Positions 45,203 to 53,676 of a stretch of 64,000 nt of DNA are shown piece after piece. The first letter of the stretch is position 1. The number at the start of each line of letters is the position of its first letter. Where the stretch lies: contig NZ_BMGC01000007.1 of assembly GCF_014639795.1 (NCBI RefSeq), positions 62,001-126,000 of the forward strand. The letters are read 5' to 3'. The stretch comes from Gordonia jinhuaensis. GTDB lineage: Bacteria > Actinomycetota > Actinomycetes > Mycobacteriales > Mycobacteriaceae. The notes below the pieces were generated by a model. That model ran no database searches. It was not told the origin of the DNA and was given only the letters and a program-made list of their open reading frames with translations. Made by a program: the position numbers and the translations under genes.

Positions 45203-45705
45203 CCGTCCATCGTGGCGAGGATGGTCTCGGCGATCGTCACCGAATCGGCCACCGGCGTGAACAATCCGTCGGCGACACCGTCGTCGATGGCCTCGACGAA
45301 CGGACGCGCCCATTCGGCGTGGATCGCCGCAATCCGCTCACGCTGCCGCTCACTGCGCGCGGCCGATGAGCCGAATTCGACCCACAACCGGCTGCGCTGA
45401 CGGAAGTCCCCGACGTCACCGTAGGCGGCCAGTGCCCGCATGATCCGCTTCCACGGATCACCGCCCCTGGCGCTGAGCTCCTGGATCTGACGCACCACCC
45501 CGAGGGTGTAGGCATAGAAGGCCTCGTCGATGAGCTGCTCGCGGGTGGCGAAGTGATGTTGCAGTGCCCCCACCGACACGCCGCACCGAGCGGCGACATC
45601 GGAAAGCCGAACGCTCGACACCCCGTGTTCGGCGATCAACTCGACCACCGCGATGAGGATCTCGCCTCGTCGCTCGTCGGTGAGCCCCGTCCCGCGCGTA
45701 CCCAT
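45052..45705 (-). CDS. TetR-family regulator, BetI-like
   Basis: 217-residue repressor with N-terminal HTH RRGEILIAVVELIAEHGVSSVRLSDVAARCGVSVGALQHHFATREQL and a C-terminal domain like BetI-type regulators of choline/betaine genes (WARPFVEAIDDGVADGLFTPVADSVTIAETILATMDGYDLAYAAG). It starts at ATG 45705. A 21-bp inverted repeat abuts the start codon and contains the -10 sequence TAGAGT, pointing to autoregulation. It is downstream of the Rieske gene in the same direction, and its 3' end overlaps the HODM gene by 151 bp in antisense. Confidence 0.85.
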   Translation of the reverse strand: MGTRGTGLTDERRGEILIAVVELIAEHGVSSVRLSDVAARCGVSVGALQHHFATREQLIDEAFYAYTLGVVRQIQELSARGGDPWKRIMRALAAYGDVGDFRQRSRLWVEFGSSAARSERQRERIAAIHAEWARPFVEAIDDGVADGLFTPVADSVTIAETILATMDGYDLAYAAGIIDLGAEGVDVVERLARMVAAQLGVEAAGIRPGWRQSRHVE

Positions 45706-45727
45706 GGGCACCCACTCTAGGTGCCCA
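45705..45727 (-). promoter_or_regulatory. Operator-like inverted repeat enclosing the -10 of the TetR gene
   Basis: TGGGCACC and GGTGCCCA arms flank a 7-nt spacer. On the minus strand the spacer begins TAGAGT, a TANNNT -10 hexamer eight bases from the ATG. A repressor dimer here would sit exactly on the promoter of its own gene. Confidence 0.6.
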
Positions 45728-45788
45728 CGGGCCATGCGGATGCGATCAGAGGCAGTCGGTCACCCGGATGCGCTCTGACCGGGTCGGA

Positions 45789-47018
45789 TCACACGTGCCC
45801 GTCGGCCACCGGTACCTCGGCGGTGTCGGTGGTGATCGACGGACGCTGCTCGGGGTCGGGGCCCAGGCCCGCATACGCACGGCCCATTCGGCGGATGAAC
45901 TGGTACACGCCGTCCTCATCGGGGGCGAGCGGACCGGCGATCGCGAACGGCGAGGCCAGACCGCGCTGCACTGATTCGCATGCCGTCCAGTCCTGTCGGT
46001 TGGTCAGATCCCAGAAGTCGACGGCGTATGCACCGTCGAAACCCGCGCGCTCCGCGGCCGCGACGGGAAAGGCCCATGAACACTCCACGAACGTCGACTC
46101 CGGCGTCAGTGGCCGCAGCGTATGGGTCATCACATAATCCGGATGCAGACTGATGAGGATGTTCGGGAAACACACGGCGTACATCACCGTGCGCATCCGG
46201 GTCTCGTCGAGTCCGGGGATCGGCACGCCACCCGAGCGCCCGTCCAGCGACATGGTCTGCGCGCGATCGTCGAGATCCATCCACCCGCCGATCCACTCAC
46301 CGTCGGTGTCAACGTTCTCGCCGCTGTCGGGTGGGCTCACCCGACACAACTCCGGGTGGATCGACGGGCAGTGGTAGCACTCCTGGTAGTTCTCGATGAT
46401 CACCTTCCAGTTGGCGGCGATCTCGTAGGAGTGAGTGGCAACGGTGCGCAACTCCTCGGGTCGGTATGGCGCGACCACACTCTCGAGGTCACGCACGTGA
46501 TCGTCGAAATCGCCTGCGTCGCCGGATGGGTCGACGAAGATCCAGCCGTGCCAGTCGGTCACCGCGATCGGGACCAGGCCGAACTCGCTCTTGTCGAACC
46601 CGGCCACGTCACGAAAACCCGGGGCATTGCGCAGTCCACCGTCGAGTTTGAACGACCACGCGTGATACGGGCAGACGATCGAACGTCGTTGTGCAGTACC
46701 GCCACACGGGATGAGTTCGTGAGCGCGGTGGCGGCAGTAGTTGGCGTAGGCGCGGATCTGTTCATCCTCGTCGCGCACCAGCAGCACTCCCCCGGCACCG
46801 GTCTGCACCGAGAGCTGACTGCCGACTCGCGGGAGTTTGTCGGCGGTGGCCACACACATCCAGCCGGAGAAGATGTTGGCCTGCTCCCAGTCGAGGACCT
46901 CAGGACTGGTGTAGGCCGCCGGCGGCAGCATGCGGGCCTGTTCGAAGGGTGCGTAGGCGCGTGCCACCTCGTCGGCGCGCAGGGGCGCCGGGACGCCGCG
47001 CAGTGCTGGTGTGCTCAC
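45789..47018 (-). CDS. Rieske-type oxygenase alpha subunit, quaternary-amine class
   Basis: 409-residue non-heme iron monooxygenase. The Rieske centre is Cys95-x-His97 (NYCRHRAHE) and Cys116-x2-His119 (VCPYHAWSF). The mononuclear iron site is in NWKVIIENYQECYHCPSIHP: His216 and His221, with Glu213 at the position that bridges to the Rieske cluster where ring-hydroxylases carry Asp. Bridging Glu is known from carnitine monooxygenase CntA and its glycine-betaine-type relatives. It lies 51 bp downstream of the PotC-like permease, in the importer operon. A separate reductase is required; the only candidate seen is at 42541. Confidence 0.85.
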   Translation of the reverse strand: MSTPALRGVPAPLRADEVARAYAPFEQARMLPPAAYTSPEVLDWEQANIFSGWMCVATADKLPRVGSQLSVQTGAGGVLLVRDEDEQIRAYANYCRHRAHELIPCGGTAQRRSIVCPYHAWSFKLDGGLRNAPGFRDVAGFDKSEFGLVPIAVTDWHGWIFVDPSGDAGDFDDHVRDLESVVAPYRPEELRTVATHSYEIAANWKVIIENYQECYHCPSIHPELCRVSPPDSGENVDTDGEWIGGWMDLDDRAQTMSLDGRSGGVPIPGLDETRMRTVMYAVCFPNILISLHPDYVMTHTLRPLTPESTFVECSWAFPVAAAERAGFDGAYAVDFWDLTNRQDWTACESVQRGLASPFAIAGPLAPDEDGVYQFIRRMGRAYAGLGPDPEQRPSITTDTAEVPVADGHV

Positions 47019-47069
47019 GTGGTACTCCTGATGTCGTTGTGTCTGTGGTGTTTTGTTGCGGTGGTGGTT

Positions 47070-47942
47070 TCACGCCTCGCCGGCGAAGACACTCAGATCG
47101 GCTCCATTGCCGCTTCTACGTCCCAGCCAACGGAATACGGCGAACCCGAGCGCGATCGCGATCATGGCCGCCGCGAGCAGGATGGTGGCCAGGGCGTTGA
47201 GCGCCGGTGTCGGTGAGGATCGTGCCGAGTTGTAGATGAGCACCGAGATCGGCTCCGTGTCGGCGCTGCCCGACAGGTAGCGTACGAGTACGAAGTCGTC
47301 GATCACGTCGGCGAACACCAGCACCGCGCTGGCCACGATCGCCGGTGCCAGCATCGGCAGGATCACCCGCAGCTGCGCCTGTAGCGGTGACGCCCCCAGA
47401 TCCATTGCGGCTTCCTCGTATTGCGTGCCGATGGTGGCCAGCCGCGAGCGGACCAACACCGCCGGATACGACAGCTGGAAGGTCACCAGTCCGATGACCT
47501 GCGCGGAGGTACCCAGGCTCACCGGCAGGGCCAGGTTGGTCACCACGAACAGGATCGCCACTGCGAGCAAAGTTTCGGGGACCACGAACGAGATCAGGGT
47601 GATCCCGTTGACGCCCGAGGGAATCCGACCGCGCCACCGGTCGAGCCCGATACCGAGCGCAGCCCCCAGCGGGACGGTGATCAGCGTCGTCAGCAGGCCC
47701 AGCCAGAGGGTCTGCACGATCGCCGAGTGCAACGTGTCGTTACCGAGCACCGACTGGTCGGACCCGAAATACCACCGGGTCGAGAAGCCCTGCCAGACCG
47801 ACCGCGAGCGACCGCTGTTGAACGAGAACAGGATCGCGATGACGATCGGCAGAAGCGACCACAGCAGGTAGAACGCGGTGATCGTGGCGAGTACCCGCGG
47901 CTTGCGCCACGGGTCATCCCACCAGCGTCGAATCCAGGTCAC
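47070..47942 (-). CDS. ABC transporter permease, PotC type
   Basis: 290-residue membrane permease with six helices. The permease loop is visible near residue 200 (YEEAAMDLGASPLQAQLRVILPMLAPAIVASA). The sequence RVLATITAFYLLWSLLPIVIAILFSFNS and FVLVRYLSGSADTEPISVLIYNSAR match the spermidine/putrescine PotC family. The start is GTG 47942, preceded by GAGGAG; the longer open frame upstream is Cys-rich antisense. It lies 10 bp after the PotB-like gene. Partner of 47953-48951, the binding protein at 48955 and the ATPase at 51699. Confidence 0.88.
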   Translation of the reverse strand: MTWIRRWWDDPWRKPRVLATITAFYLLWSLLPIVIAILFSFNSGRSRSVWQGFSTRWYFGSDQSVLGNDTLHSAIVQTLWLGLLTTLITVPLGAALGIGLDRWRGRIPSGVNGITLISFVVPETLLAVAILFVVTNLALPVSLGTSAQVIGLVTFQLSYPAVLVRSRLATIGTQYEEAAMDLGASPLQAQLRVILPMLAPAIVASAVLVFADVIDDFVLVRYLSGSADTEPISVLIYNSARSSPTPALNALATILLAAAMIAIALGFAVFRWLGRRSGNGADLSVFAGEA

Positions 47943-47952
47943 GGTGCACTCC

Positions 47953-48951
47953 TCACATCGCGAATCCGTCGGACCGGGAGACCGATCGGATGTAGTACAG
48001 CATCGGCAACAGGCACACCAGCAGCACGAGGAGCACAAATGCGCCCGCCTGCCCGGTCTGTCCGGGCGTCAGGACCGTCTCGTTGATGAGGTTGCCCACC
48101 ATCGATGTGCGCGGTGATCCCGAGAGCAGGTCGTTGGTGAAGTAGTCCCCCAGCATCGGCAACGAGGTGAGCAGAAGGCTGGCGATAATGATGGGTCGCG
48201 TCATCGGCAGGGTGACACGGAAGAACGCATCGGTGCGACTGGCCCCGAGGTCGCGCGCCGCCTCGATCGCCAAGTCGGGCAGCCGGCTCAATCCGGCGAC
48301 CAGCGGCACCACCATGTAGGGCACATATCCGTAGACCAGACCGAGGATCACCACGAACGCACGTCCGGAGAGCCAGTCGATATGGGTCGGCAGCAGTCCA
48401 CCCAGACTCAGCACCTTGTTGACCAGTCCGTCGACGGCGAGCAGATTCACCCACGCGAGCATCCGCATCATGTAGCTGATCCAGAACGGCGCGATGAGCA
48501 ACGCCAGCAACGGCCCTCGCCACCGGCCGGCAAGTCGCGCGACGAAGTAGGCGATCGGCAGCGCGACGAACACGCACACCACACTCGCCACCGCCACGTA
48601 GACCAGGGTGCGCAGCAGGGCCGGCCCGAAGATGCCTTCGGGGCCGACGATGTGTCGCAACACGTAGGTGAACTGCGCGGGATCCCAATAGCGCGGATCC
48701 CATTCCGGTGCCGCGGTGCGGAAGACCGGGTCGACATGTCCGAACACGACGGCGAGGACCACGTAGAGCGGTGCGATGAAAAATGCCAGCAACCACAGCG
48801 TCCCCGGCATCGCGAACGCGACACCCAGGTCCAGGCGCCGTCCGTGCCGTCGGCTTCGACGGCGCCCGTGCGGCCGCGCCTGCGTGGGTCCGTCGGTCGC
48901 AGCAGCAGTATCAGGCGGTGACGTGCTCGCCACGTCGGGCTCGACGCTCAT
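47953..48951 (-). CDS. ABC transporter permease, PotB type
   Basis: 332-residue permease with a 40-residue Arg-rich cytosolic leader (HGRRRSRRHGRR) and about six helices. The loop AIEAARDLGASRTDAFFRVTLPMTRPIIIASLLL near residue 230 is the EAA-type ATPase contact. FAMPGTLWLLAFFIAPLYVVLAVVFG resembles PotB of polyamine transporters. Starts at ATG 48951, 3 bp from the stop of the binding-protein gene, so it is coupled in the operon. Confidence 0.88.
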   Translation of the reverse strand: MSVEPDVASTSPPDTAAATDGPTQARPHGRRRSRRHGRRLDLGVAFAMPGTLWLLAFFIAPLYVVLAVVFGHVDPVFRTAAPEWDPRYWDPAQFTYVLRHIVGPEGIFGPALLRTLVYVAVASVVCVFVALPIAYFVARLAGRWRGPLLALLIAPFWISYMMRMLAWVNLLAVDGLVNKVLSLGGLLPTHIDWLSGRAFVVILGLVYGYVPYMVVPLVAGLSRLPDLAIEAARDLGASRTDAFFRVTLPMTRPIIIASLLLTSLPMLGDYFTNDLLSGSPRTSMVGNLINETVLTPGQTGQAGAFVLLVLLVCLLPMLYYIRSVSRSDGFAM

Positions 48952-48954
48952 GTC

Positions 48955-50184
48955 TCACACCCCCGCCTTGAACGACTGCCACACGGTGTGCCAGGCGGCA
49001 TCATTGGCCGGGGCGAGTTCCAGCAGCCGGTACCCGCCGGTGAACCAGTCCTCACGCACCGCCGCCTGCGACAGGCTCTGCGGCAGATATCCCTGTGCGA
49101 CGAGGGTGTTGGTGTCGAGAGTGCGCTGCGGGGGCTGATATCCGATGCTGGAGAAGTTCTTCGTGGCATTGTCGGTGTCGAGCATGTGCTGCAGAAACAG
49201 ATGTGCGAGCACCGGGTTCTTCCCGCCGCGCATCACCACCATCAGGTCGTTGTCGACCAAACCCTTGCCATCCTCGGGGAACCAGTACCGGAGGATGTCG
49301 GCGGATTGCCCCTTGGGCAGGTAGTACTGCGCGTTGACGGCATCACCCGACCACATCTGCGAGATGCCGAGCTGACCTGCGGGCAACTGGGTGTACATAT
49401 CCGAGGTGACCTTGGGGTTGGTCGCATTCTTCATATCCGACAGCCCCTGTGCCACCTTGTCGAGGTTCTGCTTCGAATCGGTGTTGACGTCATCGATTCC
49501 GTCACGCAGCAACACCATCGCCATGGCCGTGTGCCAGTCGTCGATCAGCCCGACCTTGTTCTTGTACGCCGGATTCCACAACGACTCGTACGGATTGCTC
49601 AGCGTCGAGATGTCCTCACCGATAGCGTCGGAGCTCCAGGCGATGCCGGTGGTGTACACGGTGTAGGGCACCGTATAGCGCCACTGCTGGTCGTACCACG
49701 GGTTGGTGAACGTCGGCCACACATTGTCGATGTTGCTCAGATAGGTGTGGTTGAGCGGACGGATCAGCTTGGCCGTCACCAGTTTCGAGATCTGGTCGTA
49801 GCTGGGGATGTAGACGTCGAAGGGAACCGCGCCGGTACGGATCTTGGCGATCGACTCGTCGGCGTCGTTGAAGGTCGAGACCTCCACCTTGACCTTGTAC
49901 CGCTCTTCGAAACTCTTCACCACATCGGGTGCGATGTAGTCAGGATAGTTGTAGACGAGCAACGGCCCTTTCTCGGGTGCGAGTCCGTCGGCGATCGGCT
50001 GGTTGTCCGAGGCGATCGGCCACGTCACCGGGTGATCGGGGGAGGCGAGAGTCAGAGTCGTGGCGGTGGCGGAGTCACCACGCTTTGCGCATCCCTGCAG
50101 CGTGGCCGAGAGCACCGGCGCGCTTATTCCGAGAAGTGCTGCTGCGCGGAGGAATTCGCGCCTACTGGTCCGTGGCGACGGCAT
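48955..50184 (-). CDS. PotD-like extracellular solute-binding protein, Tat lipoprotein
   Basis: 409-residue substrate-binding protein of the spermidine/putrescine type. It carries a Tat motif (RTSRREFLRAAALLG) and a lipobox ending LQG-Cys at about residue 32. Family segments are LLVYNYPDYIAPDVVKSFEERYKVKVEVSTFNDADE, VPFDVYIPSYDQISKL, LIRPLNHTYLSNIDNVWP, YTVPYTVYTTGIAW and GDAVNAQYYLPKGQ. It is the first gene of the minus-strand operon binding protein-PotB-PotC-Rieske-(TetR) and is divergent from the aminotransferase gene, with a palindrome in the 141-bp gap. The Rieske gene suggests a methylated amine ligand; this is inference. Confidence 0.88.
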   Translation of the reverse strand: MPSPRTSRREFLRAAALLGISAPVLSATLQGCAKRGDSATATTLTLASPDHPVTWPIASDNQPIADGLAPEKGPLLVYNYPDYIAPDVVKSFEERYKVKVEVSTFNDADESIAKIRTGAVPFDVYIPSYDQISKLVTAKLIRPLNHTYLSNIDNVWPTFTNPWYDQQWRYTVPYTVYTTGIAWSSDAIGEDISTLSNPYESLWNPAYKNKVGLIDDWHTAMAMVLLRDGIDDVNTDSKQNLDKVAQGLSDMKNATNPKVTSDMYTQLPAGQLGISQMWSGDAVNAQYYLPKGQSADILRYWFPEDGKGLVDNDLMVVMRGGKNPVLAHLFLQHMLDTDNATKNFSSIGYQPPQRTLDTNTLVAQGYLPQSLSQAAVREDWFTGGYRLLELAPANDAAWHTVWQSFKAGV

Positions 50185-50274
50185 AGCGGAACCTCATCTG
50201 GCCGGACGGGAAGATCCCGTATCGCGAGTGTTGTGTCAGGCATCTGCGGCATCTAAGCTCGCCGAGAAGGCACC

Positions 50275-50290
50275 GACTGAACGCTCAGTC
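50275..50290. promoter_or_regulatory. 16-bp palindrome (operator copy 1), importer/aminotransferase promoter
   Basis: GACTGAACGCTCAGTC, perfect 6-bp arms, lies between the divergent binding-protein and aminotransferase genes. A 13/16 match occurs at 53625-53640 beside a TetR gene, so both probably bind the same repressor. Confidence 0.65.
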
Positions 50291-50325
50291 AATCTAACTT
50301 CTCCCGTCACTCCGGAGGTTTCGCG

Positions 50326-51702
50326 ATGGTTACGTCTATGTCAGCTTCGGCAACACTCGACGCGGCCATCGCGTCGGAGAGCGACATCTTCATCCGTCGT
50401 CAGCCACGCGGCTCCGCGCTCGGCACCGCGGCCACCGACGTGCTCGCCGGCGGTGCCACGTCGAGTTGGCAGATCGCCGATCCCCAGCCGGTGTGGCTCG
50501 ATCACGGTGCGGGCGGGCATATCTGGGATGTGGACGGCAACGAGTACGTGGATCTGCACGGCGGGTACGGCGCCGGGATCGCCGGTCATGCCCATCCGGC
50601 GATCGTCGCCGCGGTCACCGAACAGGTCTCCCGGGGCACGCACTTCGCTCAGCCGACCGAGGACGCCCTGTGGGTGGCCCGGTCGCTCGCGCAGCGATAC
50701 GACCTGCCGCTGTGGCGATTCGCCAACTCCGGAACCGAGGCGACCATGGATGCGGTACATCTGATGCGGGCGGTCACCGGCCGCGACATGATCATCAAGG
50801 TCGAGGGCTGCTATCACGGCCACCACGACTCCGTTCAGGTGTCGGTGAGTCCAGACCTCGACGAAGCCGGTCCGGCGCACCGGCCCGAGAGCGTGCCATC
50901 GAGTACCGGCATACCCACGGCGATCACCGAGCTCACCCGCATCGTCGGCTTCAACGATCTCGACGCGGTGCGACGAATTCTCGACGAGAACCCCGGGCAG
51001 GTGGCGGGGATGATCGTGGAGCCGGTGATGATGAACGCCGGCATCATCACCCCCGAGCCCGGCTACCTCGCCGGGTTGCGCGACACACTGCACTCGGCGG
51101 GGGCGTTACTCACATTCGACGAGGTCAAGACCGGTTTCACCGCCGGTCCCGGCGGTGCCACCGCCCGCTTCGGTGTCCGTCCCGACATCATCTGTCTCGC
51201 GAAGTCACTCGGCGGTGGGCTCTCCACCGCAGCCATCGGCGGTACATCCGACGTCATGTCCGCCATCGCCGATGGCATCTACGAACAGGTGGGCACGTTC
51301 AACGGCAATCCACTGGCGATGGCCGCGGCGCGCGCCAACGTCTACCAAGTTCTCGACGACTCCGCATACCGCCACCTCGCCGACCTCGCCGCACACGCCA
51401 GTGCGGCGATCACCGACGTCATCGCCGCACACGGACTGGCGTGGCATGTGAAGTCGGTGGGCGCCAAGGGATGTGTGATCTTCTCCCCCACCCCGGTGAC
51501 CGACTATCGCGAGTTCTTACAACTCGACGACCGCTGGGGACAGCTGCACTGGCTGATACAGCACAACGGCGGCGTCTTTCTGCCACCATGGGGCAAGGTC
51601 GAACAGTGGTTGCTCTCCGTGGCCCACACCCACGCCGACGTGGATCGTCTCGTCACCAATTTCGAACGCCTGGCGGTCATCGCCGAGGAGGTACTCGCAT
51701 GA
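50326..51702 (+). CDS. Class III PLP aminotransferase (GSAM-like)
   Basis: 458-residue fold-type I aminotransferase near glutamate-1-semialdehyde aminomutase and omega-aminotransferases. Visible blocks: VWLDHGAGGHIWDVDGNEYVDLHGGYGAGIAGHAHP, FANSGTEATMDAVHLMRAVTGRD, IKVEGCYHGHHDSVQ, LTFDEVKTGF and the PLP Lys in ICLAKSLGGGLSTAAIGG. It is not the housekeeping HemL by context. ATG 50326 has GGAGG eight bases upstream. The stop overlaps the ATPase gene by 4 bp. A role in removing an amino group from the imported compound after demethylation is inferred. Confidence 0.85.
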   Translation: MVTSMSASATLDAAIASESDIFIRRQPRGSALGTAATDVLAGGATSSWQIADPQPVWLDHGAGGHIWDVDGNEYVDLHGGYGAGIAGHAHPAIVAAVTEQVSRGTHFAQPTEDALWVARSLAQRYDLPLWRFANSGTEATMDAVHLMRAVTGRDMIIKVEGCYHGHHDSVQVSVSPDLDEAGPAHRPESVPSSTGIPTAITELTRIVGFNDLDAVRRILDENPGQVAGMIVEPVMMNAGIITPEPGYLAGLRDTLHSAGALLTFDEVKTGFTAGPGGATARFGVRPDIICLAKSLGGGLSTAAIGGTSDVMSAIADGIYEQVGTFNGNPLAMAAARANVYQVLDDSAYRHLADLAAHASAAITDVIAAHGLAWHVKSVGAKGCVIFSPTPVTDYREFLQLDDRWGQLHWLIQHNGGVFLPPWGKVEQWLLSVAHTHADVDRLVTNFERLAVIAEEVLA

Positions 51703-52898
51703 TCACCAACGACGCCACGGCACCGACAGGCACTCCCCCGGGCGCACTGAGCCTGCGCGGAATACACAAGTCCTACGGCGAGGCGACGGCCGTCGCCGGC
51801 ATCGACCTCGACATCGCCGCCGGTGAATTCTGTTCTCTTCTAGGCGCTTCCGGATGTGGCAAGACGACGACACTGCGCATGATCGCCGGCTTCGAGCGAC
51901 CAGACGCCGGCACCATCACACTCGACGGCCGCGACATCACCGCATCGCCGCCACATCGGCGCGCGGTCAACACGGTGTTCCAGAACTATGCACTGTTCCC
52001 ACTGATGACCGTCGCCGACAACGTCGCCTTCGGCCTGAAATACCGACGCGTGCGTGGTGCCGAGGCACGACGCCGCGTGGCCGAGGCACTCGACATCGTT
52101 CAGTTGCGCGCCCATGCCGATCGCCGGCCCGCCCAGCTCTCCGGCGGTCAGCAACAGCGTGTGGCGCTGGCCCGCGCACTGGTGTTGCGGCCGGCGGTCC
52201 TGCTGCTCGACGAGCCGATGGGGGCACTCGACGCCGCACTGCGCGCACAGTTGCAACTCGAGCTGCGATCGTTACAACGTTCGCTGGGAACCACATTCGT
52301 CCACGTGACCCACGATCAGCAGGAGGCACTGTCGATGAGTGACCGGGTGGCGGTGATGGCCGACGGCGTGATCCATCAGGTGGGTACGCCGCATGAGGTC
52401 TACACCGCACCGGCGACGGCATATGTGGCCCGATTCATCGGTCACGCAAGCCTTGTCGAGGCGACCGTGCTACGGGTCGATTCCGAACACGCGGTCTGTG
52501 AGGCGTTCGGCACGCTCGTCCATGCCCGAGCGGCCACCGGACTGTCCGCGGGGCCTGCCACCCTGATGATCCGCCCCGAGCAGATCACCCTGCGCGACCG
52601 TGGCGCGCCCGTGGACGCCGATCACAATCGGGTGGATGCCGTGGTCACCGACGTGGTGTACCTGGGGTCGAGTTCACAGGTGCACACACGCACCCCCGAC
52701 GGCACGCGACTGACCGTGGAGGTCACCAACTCGGCCGCACCCGTATCACTGACCACCGGTTCCCCGGTGCAGTGTTCGTTCACTCGCGACGCGGTACGGC
52801 TGTTGCCCGACGACGTCGCGGCACGACCTCAGACCGACGCTCAGCTCGCCGAACGCATCAACCGCGGTAACTCGACGTCCAGCGCGGTCTCGGCATAG
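51699..52898 (+). CDS. PotA-type ABC transporter ATP-binding protein
   Basis: 399-residue ATPase of the polyamine/spermidine importer class. Walker A is LGASGCGKTTTLR, the Q-loop VFQNYALFP, the signature LSGGQQQRVALARAL, and Walker B LLLDEPMGALD, with VTHDQQEALSMSDRVAVM after. Residues about 270-395 form the TOBE-type regulatory domain. ATG 51699 overlaps the aminotransferase stop. Its permeases and binding protein lie in the divergent operon, so the importer is split across the shared promoter region. The last 58 bp overlap the convergent TetR gene. Confidence 0.9.
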   Translation: MITNDATAPTGTPPGALSLRGIHKSYGEATAVAGIDLDIAAGEFCSLLGASGCGKTTTLRMIAGFERPDAGTITLDGRDITASPPHRRAVNTVFQNYALFPLMTVADNVAFGLKYRRVRGAEARRRVAEALDIVQLRAHADRRPAQLSGGQQQRVALARALVLRPAVLLLDEPMGALDAALRAQLQLELRSLQRSLGTTFVHVTHDQQEALSMSDRVAVMADGVIHQVGTPHEVYTAPATAYVARFIGHASLVEATVLRVDSEHAVCEAFGTLVHARAATGLSAGPATLMIRPEQITLRDRGAPVDADHNRVDAVVTDVVYLGSSSQVHTRTPDGTRLTVEVTNSAAPVSLTTGSPVQCSFTRDAVRLLPDDVAARPQTDAQLAERINRGNSTSSAVSA

Positions 52899-53482
52899 GA
52901 CATGGCCATCTCATAGGCCACCGCGGGGGTCACCTCCGAGTCGGCGAGAGCGCACTGGATGGCCAGTCCGTCGAGCAGTGCGGTGAACGTGAGTGCGAAG
53001 TAGCGCGCGTTGACCTCGGGAATCTCACCCGACTCGATCCCCTCGCGGACCACGTCTTCGAGAAGGGCACGCCACTTGGTGTCCTGGAGCTTGCGCACCG
53101 CGGCGATCTCCGGATGCCTTGTGGCCATGGCCCATACGTCGAGCCACAGACCCCAATCACCCGGTGACTCGTCATCGGCCCGCGCCACGCAGCATGAGCT
53201 GACGATGCGGTCGATGCGGTCGGCGAATGCCGGCGCATTCGACATCGTCTCCGACATCGCGCGGTAGAACTCCTCCTCGTAGAGGGTCAGTGCTTCCACG
53301 AGCAACCGGTCGCGAGTACCGAAGTAGTAGATGACCAGCGCCGAGGAGACTTCAGATCGTTTGGCGACATCGGCGATACGCGTGTCGGCGAACCCACGCT
53401 CACACATCAGTTCGGCTGCCGCGGCGAGAATGCTGCGACGACGTTCTTCGTTGTCCTTGGTCGCACTTGCCGCCTCGGCCAT
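52841..53482 (-). CDS. TetR-family regulator, candidate controller of the catabolic island
   Basis: 213-residue repressor with HTH RRSILAAAAELMCERGFADTRIADVAKRSEVSSALVIYYFGTRDRLLVEAL and a BetI/YcdC-like C-terminal half. The start is set at ATG 53482 (GGGAAG upstream); the frame is open 29 codons further. It is divergent from the acyl-CoA synthetase gene, with the palindrome at 53625-53640 between them, and convergent with the ATPase gene (58-bp overlap). A second copy of the palindrome in the importer promoter suggests it controls both. Confidence 0.85.
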   Translation of the reverse strand: MAEAASATKDNEERRRSILAAAAELMCERGFADTRIADVAKRSEVSSALVIYYFGTRDRLLVEALTLYEEEFYRAMSETMSNAPAFADRIDRIVSSCCVARADDESPGDWGLWLDVWAMATRHPEIAAVRKLQDTKWRALLEDVVREGIESGEIPEVNARYFALTFTALLDGLAIQCALADSEVTPAVAYEMAMSYAETALDVELPRLMRSAS

Positions 53483-53624
53483 CGACTTCCCATCCCTACT
53501 GGACCGCCGCGCGATCAGCACGGCGGTCGACTGTGAAATGCGTTGCACTACAGAGACTTCTACGGACAAGATTTCACACGCTTGTCACACGCCACATATT
53601 GCACGCACTATATCACGGTGATTC

Positions 53625-53640
53625 GATTGAACAGTCAGTC
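53625..53640. promoter_or_regulatory. 16-bp palindrome (operator copy 2), acyl-CoA synthetase promoter
   Basis: GATTGAACAGTCAGTC, arms with one mismatch, 37 bp before the acyl-CoA synthetase ATG and about 145 bp from the TetR start. It matches 13 of 16 positions of the element at 50275-50290. Confidence 0.6.
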
Positions 53641-53676
53641 AAAGAGCTGACGATCCGACCGATCCCCGGGGGCAGC

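Noticed and set aside
44054-47018. Homology of the island to full choline/betaine (bet) or carnitine (cai/cnt) operons
   Set aside because: Only single components match; no choline dehydrogenase, betaine aldehyde dehydrogenase or CntB adjacent to the Rieske gene is present.
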